From Gordionus sp. m RMFG-2023 (Eukaryota > Nematomorpha > Gordioida > Chordodea > Parachordodidae), in NCBI RefSeq assembly GCF_954871325.1, contig NC_088776.1, forward strand, positions 32,040,508 to 32,104,507: a stretch of DNA of 64,000 nt. The letters run 5' to 3'. How positions within the stretch are numbered: position 1 is the first letter of the stretch; each line of letters starts with the position of its first letter. This document shows, one piece after another, positions 34,440 to 48,572 of this stretch. The position numbers and the translations under genes were made by a program. The notes below the pieces were generated by a model. It saw nothing but the letters and a program-made list of their open reading frames with translations, ran no database searches and was not told where the DNA came from.

Positions 34440-34830
34440 CTAGATGATTGGGTGAAGTTTAGAGAGAGTTATGGGTTAAGGTAGATAGGAAGACAAAAGA
34501 GAACATAATTTAATGATAATATTGAAGACCAAATCATTATTGGCACTATTGGGTGAGATCAAAAGATGATTAGTTCGATTTAGAAGAAAACTGGTGGTGA
34601 ATTGATTAAGGTGGTTTGACGATATGTAAAGAAGAGAGGCGATGTCGGTATATTGGTGAACGGGATAAATATAAAGGATAGAAAATGAGTAGAGGACCTA
34701 AGTTAAAAATCTAATAAAAAAGTATAACAAGATAAATATAAAAAATTATGCTTGATTAGAAGAAAATGGAATAAAACTAATAAAGAGTTGATCATTAGAT
34801 TAAGGGTTAGAGAGCTATAATGAAAAAAAA
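34440..34830 (+). pseudogene. 3' end of a decayed LINE related to the one at 5701-8888
   Basis: Plus-strand frames give RFRRKLVVN-LRWFDDM-RR and then SRGPKLK, lining up with IKTKLMVNRLRWYGHTMRR and RGRPKLQW of the intact LINE protein. Frames shift and stops occur, and only the C-terminal part is present, as expected for a 5'-truncated insertion. Its orientation is opposite to that of the intact copy. Confidence 0.55.
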
Positions 34831-37800
34831 AGTCATCTAAATAATATATTTAAAAAATGTGGTTAAAATTTAAATATATCTTTAAAGAGATAATAAAATA
34901 ACTTAGATTATTAGGTCAATATTGTTTTATAATTTATGGCTCAAGTGATTCTAATTATTAGTCAACAAATTAAAAATGATATCTAAATATCTAATTAAAA
35001 TGAATCTAAATTGACTAAAATAGAATAAATCATTGGTTATATTGTTATTGCAATTTTAATAAAATTTTTATTGTTAATTTTCCATATTATTTCTGAGCGA
35101 TTAAATAAGTTATCATAATTTATGAATGTTATTAGTTGGCATTTAGTAAAAAAAACTACAATGTCTTAAAGATACTTAAAATGTTATTTTTTGATATTTT
35201 TTTGCATAAATATTAAAAAATATGGTTAAATATATTTTATGGAAAAGGAATCCTTAAAATAATAGCTATAAAATAAAATTGATCAGAAATTTATATCTTA
35301 ACTAGAAATCATGATAACGTTTCATATAATATATCACCATGAGGTAAAGTTGTTATGAACAGTTAAAATATTCCCTCTAATTAAAACTTTAAAAATATAA
35401 TTTTGAAATATTAACATCTACATAAATAGATATTTTTGAGCAAACTTGGGACATAATTTTAAAAATAGTCGCAAAGAAGAATAATTAATACACTCAAAAT
35501 AAGCCATTTTTGAATTCTTTGACACTCTTATTGCATTAATTAGTTTATACTTAAAACTGATAAATAGTTTTGCAATATTTTGATCAATAAATCAATAAAG
35601 ATATGTTCCATTATATTTTAAACACTTTACCCTGATACTTAATTATTTTACCTTGGACATGGAGAAAATGGCAAAAATGACATAGGGATTGGGTATATAG
35701 TGAACCATAAATTGTTCTTCTTTGTTTTTTTGTGGTAAAAATGCAAAATACTAATCATTTCCCCCCAGTCTCCCCTACTTGTTTATTTAAATAAAGAAAT
35801 AATTTTGAAGGGCATCTATCATTAAGCTCAAATGAGTACCCCTTTGGAGTCTCAGATTTAATTATTTAGATAGAATGAAGGGCACTTTTTTTCCTTCTGA
35901 CCTGATTAATTTTAAATTATATCCAAATATATAAATAATTAAAACTTAAATTTAAATTTGATTCATTGAGTTGCCGAAATCTCCTGAAAAAAAATTCTGA
36001 AAACTATGCTATTATTTAGGTCTTATTTTAATGAGATAGAAGCAAGTTTATAAGTTATATATGAAAAAGGGCTTCTTTCCAAATCCTAATATGTTTAAAC
36101 CGAAATTCTAAAACTTACACTACTATCTGGTACATTTACTTTGCCTCCCAATATTTTTCAACCCAGATACCATAAGAATTAATAAAAACTGAGTATTCTG
36201 CTAAATAAGAAATATGGGTAGCGAAAAATATGAGACAAAAATTATGAAACCTCCATGTCAGCGTGCTACAAACTGGGTATAAAAATCCATTTTAAGTTGG
36301 TTCGGCTGGTGTCAGTATATCAATAAATATTTCTATAAGTCGCTAGGCCAAAAAACAAAGTAAAATATTTATTGGTTATATTATGGCTAAATTATTATAA
36401 TAATGAAATAAACACTTTTAAAAAATTCCCCGAACAATTACCTTTTATAAAATTTACCCCTTTTTTATTAATAAATGTTCTTCAGATTTAGATATTATAT
36501 AAAAATTGCCACTATAAGAACATTACTGTAAAGATGGTCACATTAATGAGATGATCATTATAACTCAAAATGTATTAGAAAATCCCCCCCCCCCCACCTC
36601 ACAATTATTCGTTTCTCCCTTTCCTCGTTTCCTCGCAATTTATAAAGAAATAAATGTAGCTTAGAAATCAAAAAAATATTTTAGAAGCCACGTTTATGCA
36701 AAGGGGTTAATAACTTTCTCAGAAATTAAAATATTTATTTTTGAATACGATGATCGAATATTATTTTAACCTTTTCTTCAATCATGTTGAAAAAGCCCAT
36801 TTTCTGTTTATTCCATCTATAAAAATTTAATTTTTTTTTTGAATACATTACCATTCTTACTAGATGATATAGCAATCTTATTCTATTGTTAATAATTTTT
36901 CTAATAATATTTTAACTTTCAATAAAAAAATCTGACCAGAGATTATATTTTTAAACTTATACTATGGTTTTTTAAACTAACTTTAGTTAAATATCTCATT
37001 AAAAAATAATTATATTGATGCCAACCTCTATTATGTTTAATATAATTATTGGTCTGATATATCGATTTTGAATTTTTACAAGTTATAAAGTTAAGTTTGT
37101 CTTGAAATAAAATTAGGGTAAGAGGTATTAATGGTGGTGTAAGGTAAGGTAAGGTATTAATTCGAAAATTGAGAGTGGTAATTTATATTTAAAATTTAAA
37201 AGGAATCAGAAAGGGGGCAAATTGACAAAAAAACATTGTGTAAGTAATTATTCCTTCTACATAAAGACATAGAAACTACCTTTAGCTCTTCAAAGTTTTG
37301 GCATCGTTTATAATGAATATGAACTCAACTCTCAATATACCATATATAATTTAAAGTTTAATAACTCTTACTTTTATATTAAATTTAAAAAATTAAGAAT
37401 ACTTAGAAAATAAAAATTTATAAAATATGCCCCCCCCCCCCATAGGTAATTAAAACTTGATAAAATAATTTATGAAAATATTAAATCCTAGAAACTTTTA
37501 CTTTGTCTATTCACTCATAAATTTTATTAGTGGGCCTAAGCCCACCTATCGCAAATTGCAACCCGTTTAACATGGCAAAAGCAATTCTGCGATAAAAGTA
37601 ATATATTTGAATACATATAATGTAGGAAAGTCACTAATTTATATGATTATATTAAAATAAAAATTTTTTAAAAAATTGTGTTAATTATATAACTTTTAAT
37701 TATAAGTTCCAAAATAAGAAATTAATTTGAAGTGTAAAATGTAATATATTACTTTTCATAGGCATTGCATTGACTAGTATTATTTTTATCATGATTATTA

Positions 37801-40362
37801 GATTTTATAATTCTAGTGTTACTTTTATCATAGGTGTATTGCATTTCACAATTTTATACTTTAACAATTTATAACTCTAAAAATTGCTCCAAGTATTTTT
37901 TAGAAGAGATAGGGGTAGGTTAGGACATTTTTTGTTCTACATAAATAAATTTAATAATATCATACTAATCAGAGTAAATAAAACATCTTCTCAATCCTCA
38001 AAGTATAGGCTATTTAAAATAGTTAATATATATTAGAAAAGATATACTTTTTTTTAGAAAATTTAATTTGAAAATAAAATTTCTTGGCCCAACCTTGCGT
38101 TATTCTGTAAACATTGATCCAACAATAGTGATAGTTGGTCCACCAAAGAAATGAGAGTCCAAATAAATTATTAATTTTTTTTTGATATTGCATAATATTA
38201 GATACTTTAAAAAATATTAATTTATTGATTATATCATAATACGCAATATAAATAAGGTATAAATTAAATTTAGAAATTTATAGGAATTTTTGTAAAAAAA
38301 AAATTAATATTATTTAATATATTTTATTAAAAATTAATATTTTGCATTTGTTTATCAAAATAAAAAATAAATATGAAATAATAAGAATAGGACTAACCAT
38401 CCTCCAACCATGATCCAGCCCACTAACTTTAAAAATATCATTCAGAATCATATTAACTCATTGTTTATGTTTCTGAAAAATTGTCAGATTAAAAAATAGG
38501 GTTTTGAATTACCTAAAATTCAGTTATTAATATTTTAAAAGCTTTATTTATAAACCTAAATGATAACGGTGAAATTATTTTTGTTACTTTAGTATGTTAA
38601 AGAACATTTTCCTCGTAAAAATTAAAATACTAAATATTTTTTCAAATTTTTATAACCAATAACATATCTATTAAATTATAATTAGAGTGGGCCATTCCCT
38701 TTTACTCAACGTGACCCGGTCTTCCCCACTCTTTAAATATTTTGGTTTTACACTTTTTTAGTTAAATATTTTTTCCCGAAAAGTTCAAATTATAGTCATT
38801 ATTTTATAAAATTATTTACTTATTCTTATAAAAAAATATTGTTAATGTTATTATATTATATTGACATATTTGTATTCATTTTGTTGAGGGAGATGGGGGT
38901 TATATAAAATAATATTTTACTAAAGCTTGGGAATTTTCATGGAGGAAACGTCTCTGTGCCCCCTTCCACTTCCTTGGCTGTGTTTTAGTTAATGGAGACT
39001 ATAATTATCTAGTGCAAAGAACTAAAAATCAAGATCTGGTAATATTGATCATTCAGGATTAATCCATAGATTATCCTTTTTATTAATTTAGATTTTTTGT
39101 TCTCTTTTATCTCACTTAAGCAATTTTTAAAATTATTTGTTTCATAAGATTGCTGTAGTTTGAGAGGTTTTAGAAATTTAAATAGGAAACAAGCGGAAAA
39201 TAAAGGCAAGTAATGAATTAAAAAAATAGTCGAGGCCACTCCCGGGGATCTTCTTCTTTTTTTACTTAATTTATTTCAACAAGAAATAGGATATTTTAGC
39301 TCAAATTAGACAAGGAACATTCATAATGCATGATATTTTTTCTTTTTACGAATTTATAATATAATGAAAATAAAATTATTTGGCATATAAAAAATATGAT
39401 AGAAATAAGAAATTAGTTTTAAATAATTCACATTGTATTTAATGCGTCATTGGGGATAAAACTAAACTATTATTTTCTAATATGCAATATCCTTTTCTTC
39501 TTTACTAGATATCATTTATTTTCCTTGTTTTTTTAAAAGATTTTTTCTTTCTTTAACAAAACAGTTTATAAAATTATTAATTTATATTTAATGCTGATAT
39601 TTTACTATTTTATTTATATATATATATACAAATAAGTAAAGAATTGTAATTTTTTATAGTTTGATATAGAAAGATATACTATAATATAAAAAATATCTTA
39701 TAATTTATATAAATATATTTGTCAAAATTGCATAAAAAAATTGTGTTTTGTTTGAAGGCCGGTTTGTCATATTTTAAAAAATTATATTATATATAAAATT
39801 TATGTTTACGTAAAATAAACTATAAAAAACTTTTAATTTTACTGTAATCATTATATTTATTAAAATAATTATTACTAAGATTATATTTAAATTTTAAATA
39901 GAAATTTAATAAACAAGGATTATTATCTTTCTACTATGAAAGTTATATTGACCTAATATAATTAAAATTTGAAAGATATCAATAGTGTAAGATTTATTCT
40001 TAAAAACCTTAGTTTAAGAACAAGAAGGCTAGACAAATACTTAAGAAAATTATATTATGAAAAAATAAGAACACATACCTATCGGATTTCATAATCATTT
40101 ATATATCAATATCCTAAATAATTGTTAAACATTTCGAAACATGATAATTATTATATTAACATGCTATATTTATATTTATTTTGGGTGAAATTCCTAGAAA
40201 TTTTTTTAAAAATTGATTAAATGATTTGAAATATATTTATATTCTCTTATAATAGAACCCCCCCCCCTCCTACCTCCTCTGAAAAATATACGAATATTTT
40301 AAAATATATTTTTTATATATTTGGATTCTCTGCCCAGTCTTCTTTTGAAGGTTTCCAATAGA
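34831..40362. other. AT-rich DNA, no gene seen
   Basis: A long gene-free stretch. It contains C12 tracts at 36584-36595 and 37430-37441 and C10 at 40258-40267, plus a small hairpin GTGGGC-CTAA-GCCCAC near 37531. No transposon with two ends could be delimited. Confidence 0.45.
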
Positions 40363-40370
40363 ATATAATG

Positions 40371-40869
40371 CATGGGCGTAGCCAGGATTTTTCTAAGAGG
40401 GTGGGGGGAATTACTAAATTTTTTTCCTCGGCCGAGTTTCCTTAGTCTATATATAGCTAGCAAATATTTTTATAAGATAGGAGGTTAATTAATTTAAAAA
40501 AAAACAACTTATTATCATTATTTAAAATGCATAAAATTGGTTACCAAGAGATGGTATCAAAAAATAAGCTAAGTCTAGAACAAATAGGAAATATATTTTT
40601 TATTATTGTATAAAATATAATAAAATCCATTTCTTAAATAATATTTGGTTTATCACTTTTTTTATATATATAAATGTTTTTTCCCCAAAAAATGAAATAT
40701 AGTCAATAGTTATAATTTAAAATTTATTAACTTTTACATTCTTTCTTTCAAATTAGTTTTTAATATATATAGGGGGCTAAGGAAGATATATTTTTTTATT
40801 AGATTAAAATGATATTCACAAAAAAGTGTCATATTGAAGAGGGAATCCCCTCCCACATCTACGTTTATG
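40371..40869. mobile_element. Non-autonomous element with GGGCGTAGCCAGGATTTT end
   Basis: The left end CATGGGCGTAG and the right end (reverse complement) CATAAACGTAG match except for G/A changes. Flanks ATATAATG and ATTTAACG agree at 6 of 8 positions, consistent with a decayed 8-bp hAT-type duplication. Just inside each end is a short G-rich tract (GGGTGGGGGG; GGGAGGGG). No coding sequence. Single-end relatives lie near 3346, 15567 and 30851. Confidence 0.45.
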
Positions 40870-40877
40870 ATTTAACG

Positions 40878-41690
40878 TAATTTTTAAGATATTAATTTAC
40901 AATCATATAAGTATCATAATGAATAATTTCTCCTTTATATAGTAAATTCTTTTAATATTTTTGATTACCTTGGGAAATTTTAAACTATATTTTTAATAAA
41001 AATTTTACAAAAGTCCTGACGCTCTTAGTAAGGTTTAAGGTAAAAAAATAACAATGTTGACAATTTCACACATTATATTGAAATATGGGGACAATTTAAC
41101 TGATCTCGGGTTAAGACTATAATCATTATAAACTAGTTTAAAGATTTAATAATTTGAGCAATCATATTTGAAGCCATAAGCCAGAGTTACAATTTACGGC
41201 ATATTATCGAGAGTTAATTTCTTTTCAAAATTCCTTGAACAGTAGGAGTGAAAGGTTAGGCCTATGGATGTATATATATTTTGATCAAAAATCAATGATA
41301 TAGTGCAGAAAATTTGAAATAAAATTGGAAATTTTTGGCCTCAGTTATATATAGAATTTATGATAAATTAGTAAATTTTGATTTATCATTTAATGTAGGA
41401 ATAAAATTTTTGATAATACTGGAATTGCAGATCTTCAACTTGAGATTGCCAATCACCATTACCAAATAATCATAATACAATATTTAAATATTTTTGAAGA
41501 ATAAAATCCAAAAATTAATTTTACCATATAAAATATAAAAATAATTTAAAATATTTAGCAAATAAATTTTTTTAAATTTATTACGATTTTTTAAAAATCA
41601 TGGGTACATTGGACCAAGTAACAGAATATATAAAACCCTTCAAAGGGTCAAATAAAAAAAGTTATATAATAATAATAAAATATATTTTTC
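40878..41690. other. AT-rich DNA, no gene seen
   Basis: Nothing supported. Confidence 0.5.
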
Positions 41691-42180
41691 CAATCCGAAG
41701 AGATTTGCCTATCACGAATGGTTATAAGCACTCCCTAGTCATAACCCTGTCAACCTCTTATTAGATAAACAATTGAGAGTCGGTACGTCTAAAAATGGCA
41801 TCGTCCTGCCCCAGACTTGTATCAAATTTAATACCCCAGCAGATTCGTAAGGCAGAAACGGCCTAAACTGTGTATACAAGGTGAACGTGTCACACTTCTA
41901 TAAATCACATTATCATAATATTTTTAATAGCCGCTCATATACCCAACCATCTCGAGCCCTCTAACTTATCACATGTAGTTTAAAATCTGATAGTTTGGCA
42001 ACCATCTCCTGGGCCATCAGGTCTTTAATATGGGACTATACTTGTATCTCTTCATTCCCCTCAAAAACTAACATAATCTGTTAACCCAATCTGAAACCAA
42101 AAAAATAAAAAGGTATATGGATCACAGCAATTTTGTTTCCATTCAAACCGTCCAACCACTAATGGCCCTTTTTCGCCTAT
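41691..42180. other. Island of lower AT content, unidentified decayed coding-like sequence
   Basis: Base composition differs clearly from the surroundings. Both strands give medium open pieces broken by a few stops, for example a minus-strand piece with GNEEIQV, KDLMAQEMVAKLSDFK and RARDGWVYERLL. I do not recognise a family and cannot tell the coding strand, so I make no functional call. Confidence 0.4.
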
Positions 42181-43139
42181 AATATTTAAATTTTTAAAAA
42201 GTCTTGGAATTAAAATTAGACATTTCACGAAAGAAACTAAAGAATTTTTATATATATTAAGAAATACAAATCTAGATTTTTAAATATAAATATGGTTAAT
42301 TTTTGGGAATTCAATTGCTAAATCTATAATTAATTATACTATTTTGAATTTAATTTTAATATAATTTTTGTACATGTCATTTATATAAATAATTTTAAAT
42401 AAAAAAGATACGATATAAAAAAAATAAAAAAATTATGCAAAGCAAAATACTAAAAAATCTAAAATTTTATTATCTAATAAAAAAATTTATGATAAAATTG
42501 TTTTATATTTTATTGCTGTAAAAGATCATATGCACTTCGGTCTGATGTGCCCCTAGTCCAGAGTCGTGATAAAAGATTATATTAAATATCTTAAAATAAA
42601 TAATAATTTGATATAAAACTCACACAGCTGATAGTGAACGGTTTAAGCTCATTTGATAGATAATATTAATTTTATTTAAATACTATATTAAATTAATACA
42701 TTATATTTTTTACTGTTAAAAAAATTGATACTATTTTTACTACTAAAAAAATTTACATTTGTTCTGTTTTTAATTTAAATTTAAAGAAATATCAACTCAT
42801 TTTTAAAAAGCAATAATTAATTTAAAAGGTAAAAAATTATTGTAAATATTTTATCACATGAAACTTTATAGAAAAATGATTATTGGAAAGGGAACACCTT
42901 AGCTCCAACAACCATAAGACAGTAAGGGGATCTTCATCTTTAAAAGGAATAAAAACTTATTGAACAGGATGAGTCATAAATCGATTATCCAATCTATCTT
43001 TGATTTCAAAAACTATTAAAAAATTTAAAATCTCATAATAGCTTTTATAATTAGTATTTGAGTATTTTACCCAAAAACAAAAACAAATTCTGCTCATTTT
43101 TAATCTAATATTTTTTATTATTTTGCAAATAAAAGAATT
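42181..43139. other. AT-rich DNA, no gene seen
   Basis: No exon supported. The ORF near 42957-43187 runs into the presumed hAT end sequence and looks like chance. Confidence 0.45.
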
Positions 43140-45620
43140 AACTGATCCCCTAGTAGTAAACTTCAAGCATCTCGACGGCCCGGTCAAGTTCGGTCTCTTT
43201 TGACTATCGGATCATCAGGGACAATCTAGTCCGACCGAAAACAGATAAAGATACAAGTTTACTATAAATTACTTTTTAATTGATATACATGAACACTTAA
43301 ATTCATAGTTTACTTTTTCTATTCATCCGTTTCTTTCATTCGTCAAGTAAATTTAATTTAGGTATTAAATCATAGATGATGATAATATTATTAAATCTTC
43401 ATCTTCTAGAGGTGAAAGAATAATTATTGATTTTGAAAGTTTACAAATTTTTTAGAAAGGATAATTCTGGAAAAACATGTAAAATATGTCTCCAGTCTCC
43501 AATCCTTATAAGCACATGTAAATTGTGTGAATATATCAAAATGAGAGTTAAAAATTTTTAAATATATGAATTGAAACTTCATTAAAAATATCTATTTATA
43601 GTTATAAAACCTCCACTCCTCATATTAATATTTTTTTATCTTTAATATGAATATGATTGTATATTGCACATTCACATATGTATTGAATGCTTTTATCTTA
43701 TTAGCTACTTTATAACGACATATGCTTTTTAGCATAAAAATGTTTCATAGGAAAAAAATATTAGTTCAGAAAGATACATTTTCTTATATTTATAATAATA
43801 AATTACAACTTCTCAAAACAAAAAAATTAATAAATATATTGCTGAAATCATTATAACGTCTGTTATTCTTCTACGTGCACTAATTAATAACATTATATTT
43901 ATTGAAATGCTTGGATATATTAATAGTAACATTAGAGTTTTATCATATATTATTTTTAAAACAAAAGATAGAAAACATCTATTAATGTCTCTTTGAATTA
44001 ATTGTTGAATACAATTGAAGGGAAAAAATTATAAGTTTAACCTGATTATGCTGCAAATACGCTTAAAACTCAGAGACTATTGTCTACTTATATGAGTACA
44101 AACCCTTGCAGCTTATGAATGTCTGGCATATGCGTTAAACATTATTTGCCAAAATATTCTAAAGAATATTGAGGAAGTTATTGTGAAAGTATGACGGTTA
44201 CAACAAATATATCTCAAAGTTAATTATTACTTCAAAAATAGGCCACTACTTAAAAATAATGGGATTGGACAAAAAATGAAACCCGCTAGAATTTAACATA
44301 TATATAGATATTGGTAAAGGTCCTTACAGTATAGAATTTTGAGTAAAAATAGTTTTCTATATTTGATAACCTTGGCAACATTGCCCTAACTAATAAAAAT
44401 AAAATAGAGGAACTAATTTATTTATTAAAGACCTTTTATGAAATTACCTTGGATTTATCTGGATCCTCCTATCCTACCATTGGTTAAATGAACAATCTTT
44501 TATTTAATTTTTTGTAATCTCTTATTTAGGCATATGCCTTGTGCTGATGAAAAGTTTACAAACACACATTAGAAGTATACTTTTATTTTAAATTTTTCCC
44601 ACTCTTTTATTAATGTGCCCTTTGCAATGAAAGTCGCTAAAAAAACTTACTGCTACATTTATAAAATTTTAATTCTGGAGTCCTATATTAGTAGTCTATT
44701 AGACCACAGAATTAAAAAAGTTAATTTTTTAAATTCTTTAAAATGTATTACAAAATTTCTTTTTATTCGGGTTCACATGCATAATTTATATTAAATATCC
44801 CTGAACAATTTATTCGATTAAAACTAATATATAAAAAATATGCGAGCACTTTATCAAGTTGCATAAAGGGAGCATAGTATATAAAAATATTTATTTATTT
44901 TATTAATCAATATATTTAGTTAAGCAAATATTCTTGAGGGAGAGAATATCCAGGGATAGGCTCGTGGAGATTTGGACATCAGAGGAAGCTGGAAAGATGA
45001 TATAAATGCAATCCAAAGTATTTATCAGATATTTCATATCCAATTAATTTCAACATGTTAAATTGGTGAGAAGGGAACCAATAGATTCCCAATTTTGGCC
45101 AAAGCAATGGACTATCTCCCACCGCAGACTACACCAATAGAATGCGAACGGATCTTTTCTAAAGCTAGTGATAATATCAGGAAAACGGCATAGAATGAAT
45201 CAAAAGATGATAATCTCTAATGACACTTGAATCATGGATAAAAAAATAGAATCATTATTGATTTTTTAGAAGATAATAAATATCTATCACACAAATATTA
45301 GATATGCAAATTGATTTATATTACATTCAATAAATCTGGTATTGGTTTAATATTATTATGAAATATTAAGTAGTGTATCATATAATATAATAAAAATGAT
45401 TTGATGATATGATATAATTAAAATTAGTTTAAGACATTTCACTCTTAATAAATTTAATGCAGAATAAAACTTTTGTAGCTTAAACAAAAAACTAATTTTA
45501 GATGGGACCAGACCGACCGAACTGAACTACAGTCCATGATCTGCTCCCCCCCCCACTTAACAATCAGGCGGCCTAATCCCCTTTTAGAAAAAAACCAGAC
45601 CGGACAGGATTGGATCTCTC
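43140..45620 (+). mobile_element. Old hAT element, ends poorly defined
   Basis: A plus-strand hAT transposase relic (44090-45290) sits between two GC-richer blocks: 43155-43240 (CCCGGTCAAGTTCGGTCTC, GTCCGACCGAAA) and 45500-45610 (ACCAGACCGACCGAACTG, CCAGACCGGAC). Such GGTC/GACC-rich blocks are typical hAT subterminal regions. I could not define matching tips or a duplication, so the limits are approximate. Confidence 0.5.
44090..45290 (+). pseudogene. hAT transposase relic (core and C-terminus)
   Basis: Plus-strand pieces in order: ECLAYALNIICQNILKNIEE (family: C.AH.LNLVV.D.L), then IEELIYLLKTFYEITLDLSG and YPTI (family: L..LL.PFYE.T..LS...YPTI), then FLAKAMDYLPP-like sequence and CERIFSKASDNI (family: P.ER.FS.AG.I), and after a frame change RMNQKMI. 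The order and spacing fit a BED/Ac-type hAT transposase lacking a visible zinc finger. Multiple stops and frame changes make it non-functional. Confidence 0.65.
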
Positions 45621-46718
45621 AAACACCATGCAGTGTAATAAATAAAATGATATTTAATTTTATTATTCTAACTCCAGACGAAATTAATCATTTTCATTTC
45701 ACCCCATTAGTTATTTCTAAAATAAATTTCTCAAATCAATATAGATCTTTGATTCTCTTTTAAAATTTTACAATCAACCTAAATTGTAATGTTTCGAGGT
45801 ATATATCTTAGTTTCCTCTGATTTTAATGAGAGCCTTGTTTTTTTAAGATTCATTATTTTTTTTTCTCCTCTGATTAGTTTTTTTTAAAAATATGTTTTT
45901 TAAAATAAATATGGTCTTTATATGTTATGTTTTAAATAGTTTATTTTATATAGTTCTATATATATCATTTTTAATATATTTTTTAAAATAAATTAAAAAT
46001 TAAAAATTTAATGATAAAAACATATTTTTGAGCATAAAATTTTAATAATGAGTTGAGGTTAGCAAATATTTTTTGTCGAGAAATTTGTAATCATAATTAT
46101 CTTAATAAAAATAAAAAAAGAATTATATATTAAATTAGGCATCTGAAAATTAAAAGAAAAATATAAAAAGCCAAAAGTGTAAAGTGTTCCATTACTATTA
46201 GACAACTCTAGAAGAAAATATTAATATATGACTAAGTTTTATACAAAGTATCTTCTTAATTTTATGATTTATGGCTAAGGTTAGTTGAGAATAAAAAACT
46301 AGCTAATAATCCAGTGAAAGCTTTAGATAAGAGCAATAGGTGATGCAATGAGAAGAAATGGACTAAAAAGGCTTAGACAGGTTGAGCGGAAGGCATTAAA
46401 TTAGAATTGGCAGTAACAAGTCCTGAGGGAGACCATTAATAATCTGGACAAATGAGGAGGAGAAGGATATATAGGGTTGATGATTTGATGCCCACGTGAA
46501 AAATAAAGATAGTTAATTAGATGGGCAACTTACTTCTAAACCCAAAAAAAAGAGTTATAATGCAGTGTCTCTACGATAAAATTAAACAGATATATAGTTA
46601 CCAATGCATAGCATATAGGCTATTATTTTACACCAAAAATATTTTAAGATAATGGAAAGGTTGTTTTTGTTAGACAGAATTTTTTCCCCTATTATTTATT
46701 CACTATTTCTTTCTTTAA
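45621..46718. other. AT-rich DNA with a possible LINE scrap
   Basis: At about 46340-46440 the plus strand reads DAMRRNGLKRLRQVERKAL, which loosely resembles the RRP...VERLEVMGKRKRG end of the LINE protein. The match is weak. Nothing else is supported. Confidence 0.3.
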
Positions 46719-46780
46719 TAAAAAAATTATTTAATTTGTAAAAAAATTATTTAATTTGTAAAAAAATTATTTAATTTGCT
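46719..46780 (+). repeat. Three-copy 20-bp tandem repeat
   Basis: The unit TAAAAAAATTATTTAATTTG occurs three times in a row with only the last base differing at the end, so it is a recent small duplication. Confidence 0.85.
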
Positions 46781-47269
46781 AAACATTAAATATTGTTTTG
46801 CACCCCCAAATTTTTTTCAAATTTGAAATTTTTTTTAATATATTTAAATTTTATTTTATATATAATTAATTAAAAATAATAATCTTTACTAAATTAAGAA
46901 AAACATATAATAATACAAATTTTATGAATTAGTTAAACTTTTAGATAGTAAAATTAATTCATATTTTTAACGAATTTCTACAATCAAAATGCTATTTTAT
47001 TAAATATCATACCCCCTCATCAGCACCATGTGTCTTGAGCATAGCAAAGAGTGTAAATGATAAATGTTCTTGTTTATCGGATCGAAATTTCGAAAAGCAA
47101 GTGTAGTTAAAGATAAATAAAAAATGGTTAGGAAATATGTTGTAATATAATTTTATTTGGGGAATATCTTACATTTTATTGATAATTACATTTTCAATTA
47201 TGATTTCTATTTTTATAACCTTTTATAAGTATATCTGGAAAAAATAAATTAGTAAAATCTGATATATTA
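46781..47269. other. AT-rich DNA, no gene seen
   Basis: Nothing supported. Confidence 0.45.
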
Positions 47270-47368
47270 TTTTTTTTTGAAAGTAACGACTAAAGTAATG
47301 ACGTTACTTTTCAGACAATAACGTAAAAGTAACTATGTTGCACTTTTAAAGTAAGGTTTGCGGCACTG
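47270..47368. mobile_element. Solo right end of a hAT element (GTTACTTTT type)
   Basis: The segment holds several GTAAC / GTTACTTTT motifs in both directions and finishes GTTTGCGGCACTG. Read in reverse it is CAGTGCCGCAAACC followed by TTACTTTAAAAGTG, close to a common hAT terminus (CAGTGTTGCCGCAAACGTTACTTTT in my recollection of the family). No left end with CAGTG and a matching duplication was found upstream. Confidence 0.5.
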
Positions 47369-47376
47369 TTGTGCTC

Positions 47377-48572
47377 TATCACTTTAAAAATAAACTTTGA
47401 AATCGAATTTATCAAAATTATTACATATTTAACAAATCACAAATTGGATAAACTTTTTTTCTACACAATATATTTTAGTTCTTCTATGGTTATATTCATA
47501 ATTATTATTTTTACATACTTGTCAAAAAAATTGTTTTGCAACTAAATGTTAAATTTAATTATAGAAAATAAGTATTATATTATAATTTGCTAGTTTTACA
47601 AGGACATTACGATTAGTCTACCTATTCATTTAAATTTATATAGAAGGCCTTAGATTTTTTAATAATATTAAATGGTAAACACATATACTTAAAATCTACA
47701 ATATAGTTTAAATAATTCTTCATAAATCTTAATCTTCTTATTATGGAGTTGGGCACATAATTACCACTTAATTTATTTCTGGAATTCATTCATTTCAAAT
47801 GCTTTGCGCTCCCGATGTAAGTGTAAAAGGGTTTAAAAAAAATTAATTTTAACATATTTTTATGACACCTTTGCTATATTAATATACCATTTAAAAATAT
47901 TCTACAAAATGATGATTAATAAATAATCAAAGAAGAGAAATTAAGTAGTTATTCTTTCATCTGAATAATAAAAATTTAATGATTTTAGCAGCATTACTAT
48001 CCAAGAAACCAAGAAGGCTTAGGTAGTTGGTCCTATGAGTATCCAGGCTGACCGTTGTTTAAGAATAAGAGTTTATTTTGGTTTATAGTACCTCGCCAGG
48101 GCTTCAGGTCCGAAGGTCAATAAGGTTATCATGATAATTGGTAGGAATATGGTAAATCAAGATGGTAATTTTTATCGTGACATTTAGTTTGAGAAGAGAG
48201 GAGATCTATGATGAGAACTCCTCATGCAAGATTAATTAAAATGTATTCTGAAAAATAAAATTTGCCATAACTGAAGCCTTTTTATTTTTAAAATTCGTAT
48301 ATTATAGATCCATGTCCATATTATTATTTTAAAGGCCTATTCAATCTGTCAAATGCTCATATAAATATATTAGCCATCAGATTTCACCCGTATTTAAAAC
48401 ATATGCAGCTTACCCGGAATATACTATATTGCCATAATATTCAAATAAAATTTGTAATTTGTTAGCTGTTTCCATTAGATCAGCAAAAATTTCCTAGATT
48501 TTGAGTTTAATTCGCATTTTATATAATACTTTGCAGAACCAATAAAAAGTCAAAAAGAAATTTTTTGCAAAA
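47377..48572. other. AT-rich DNA, no gene seen
   Basis: A less AT-rich patch at 48000-48220 has no recognisable coding content. Confidence 0.4.
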
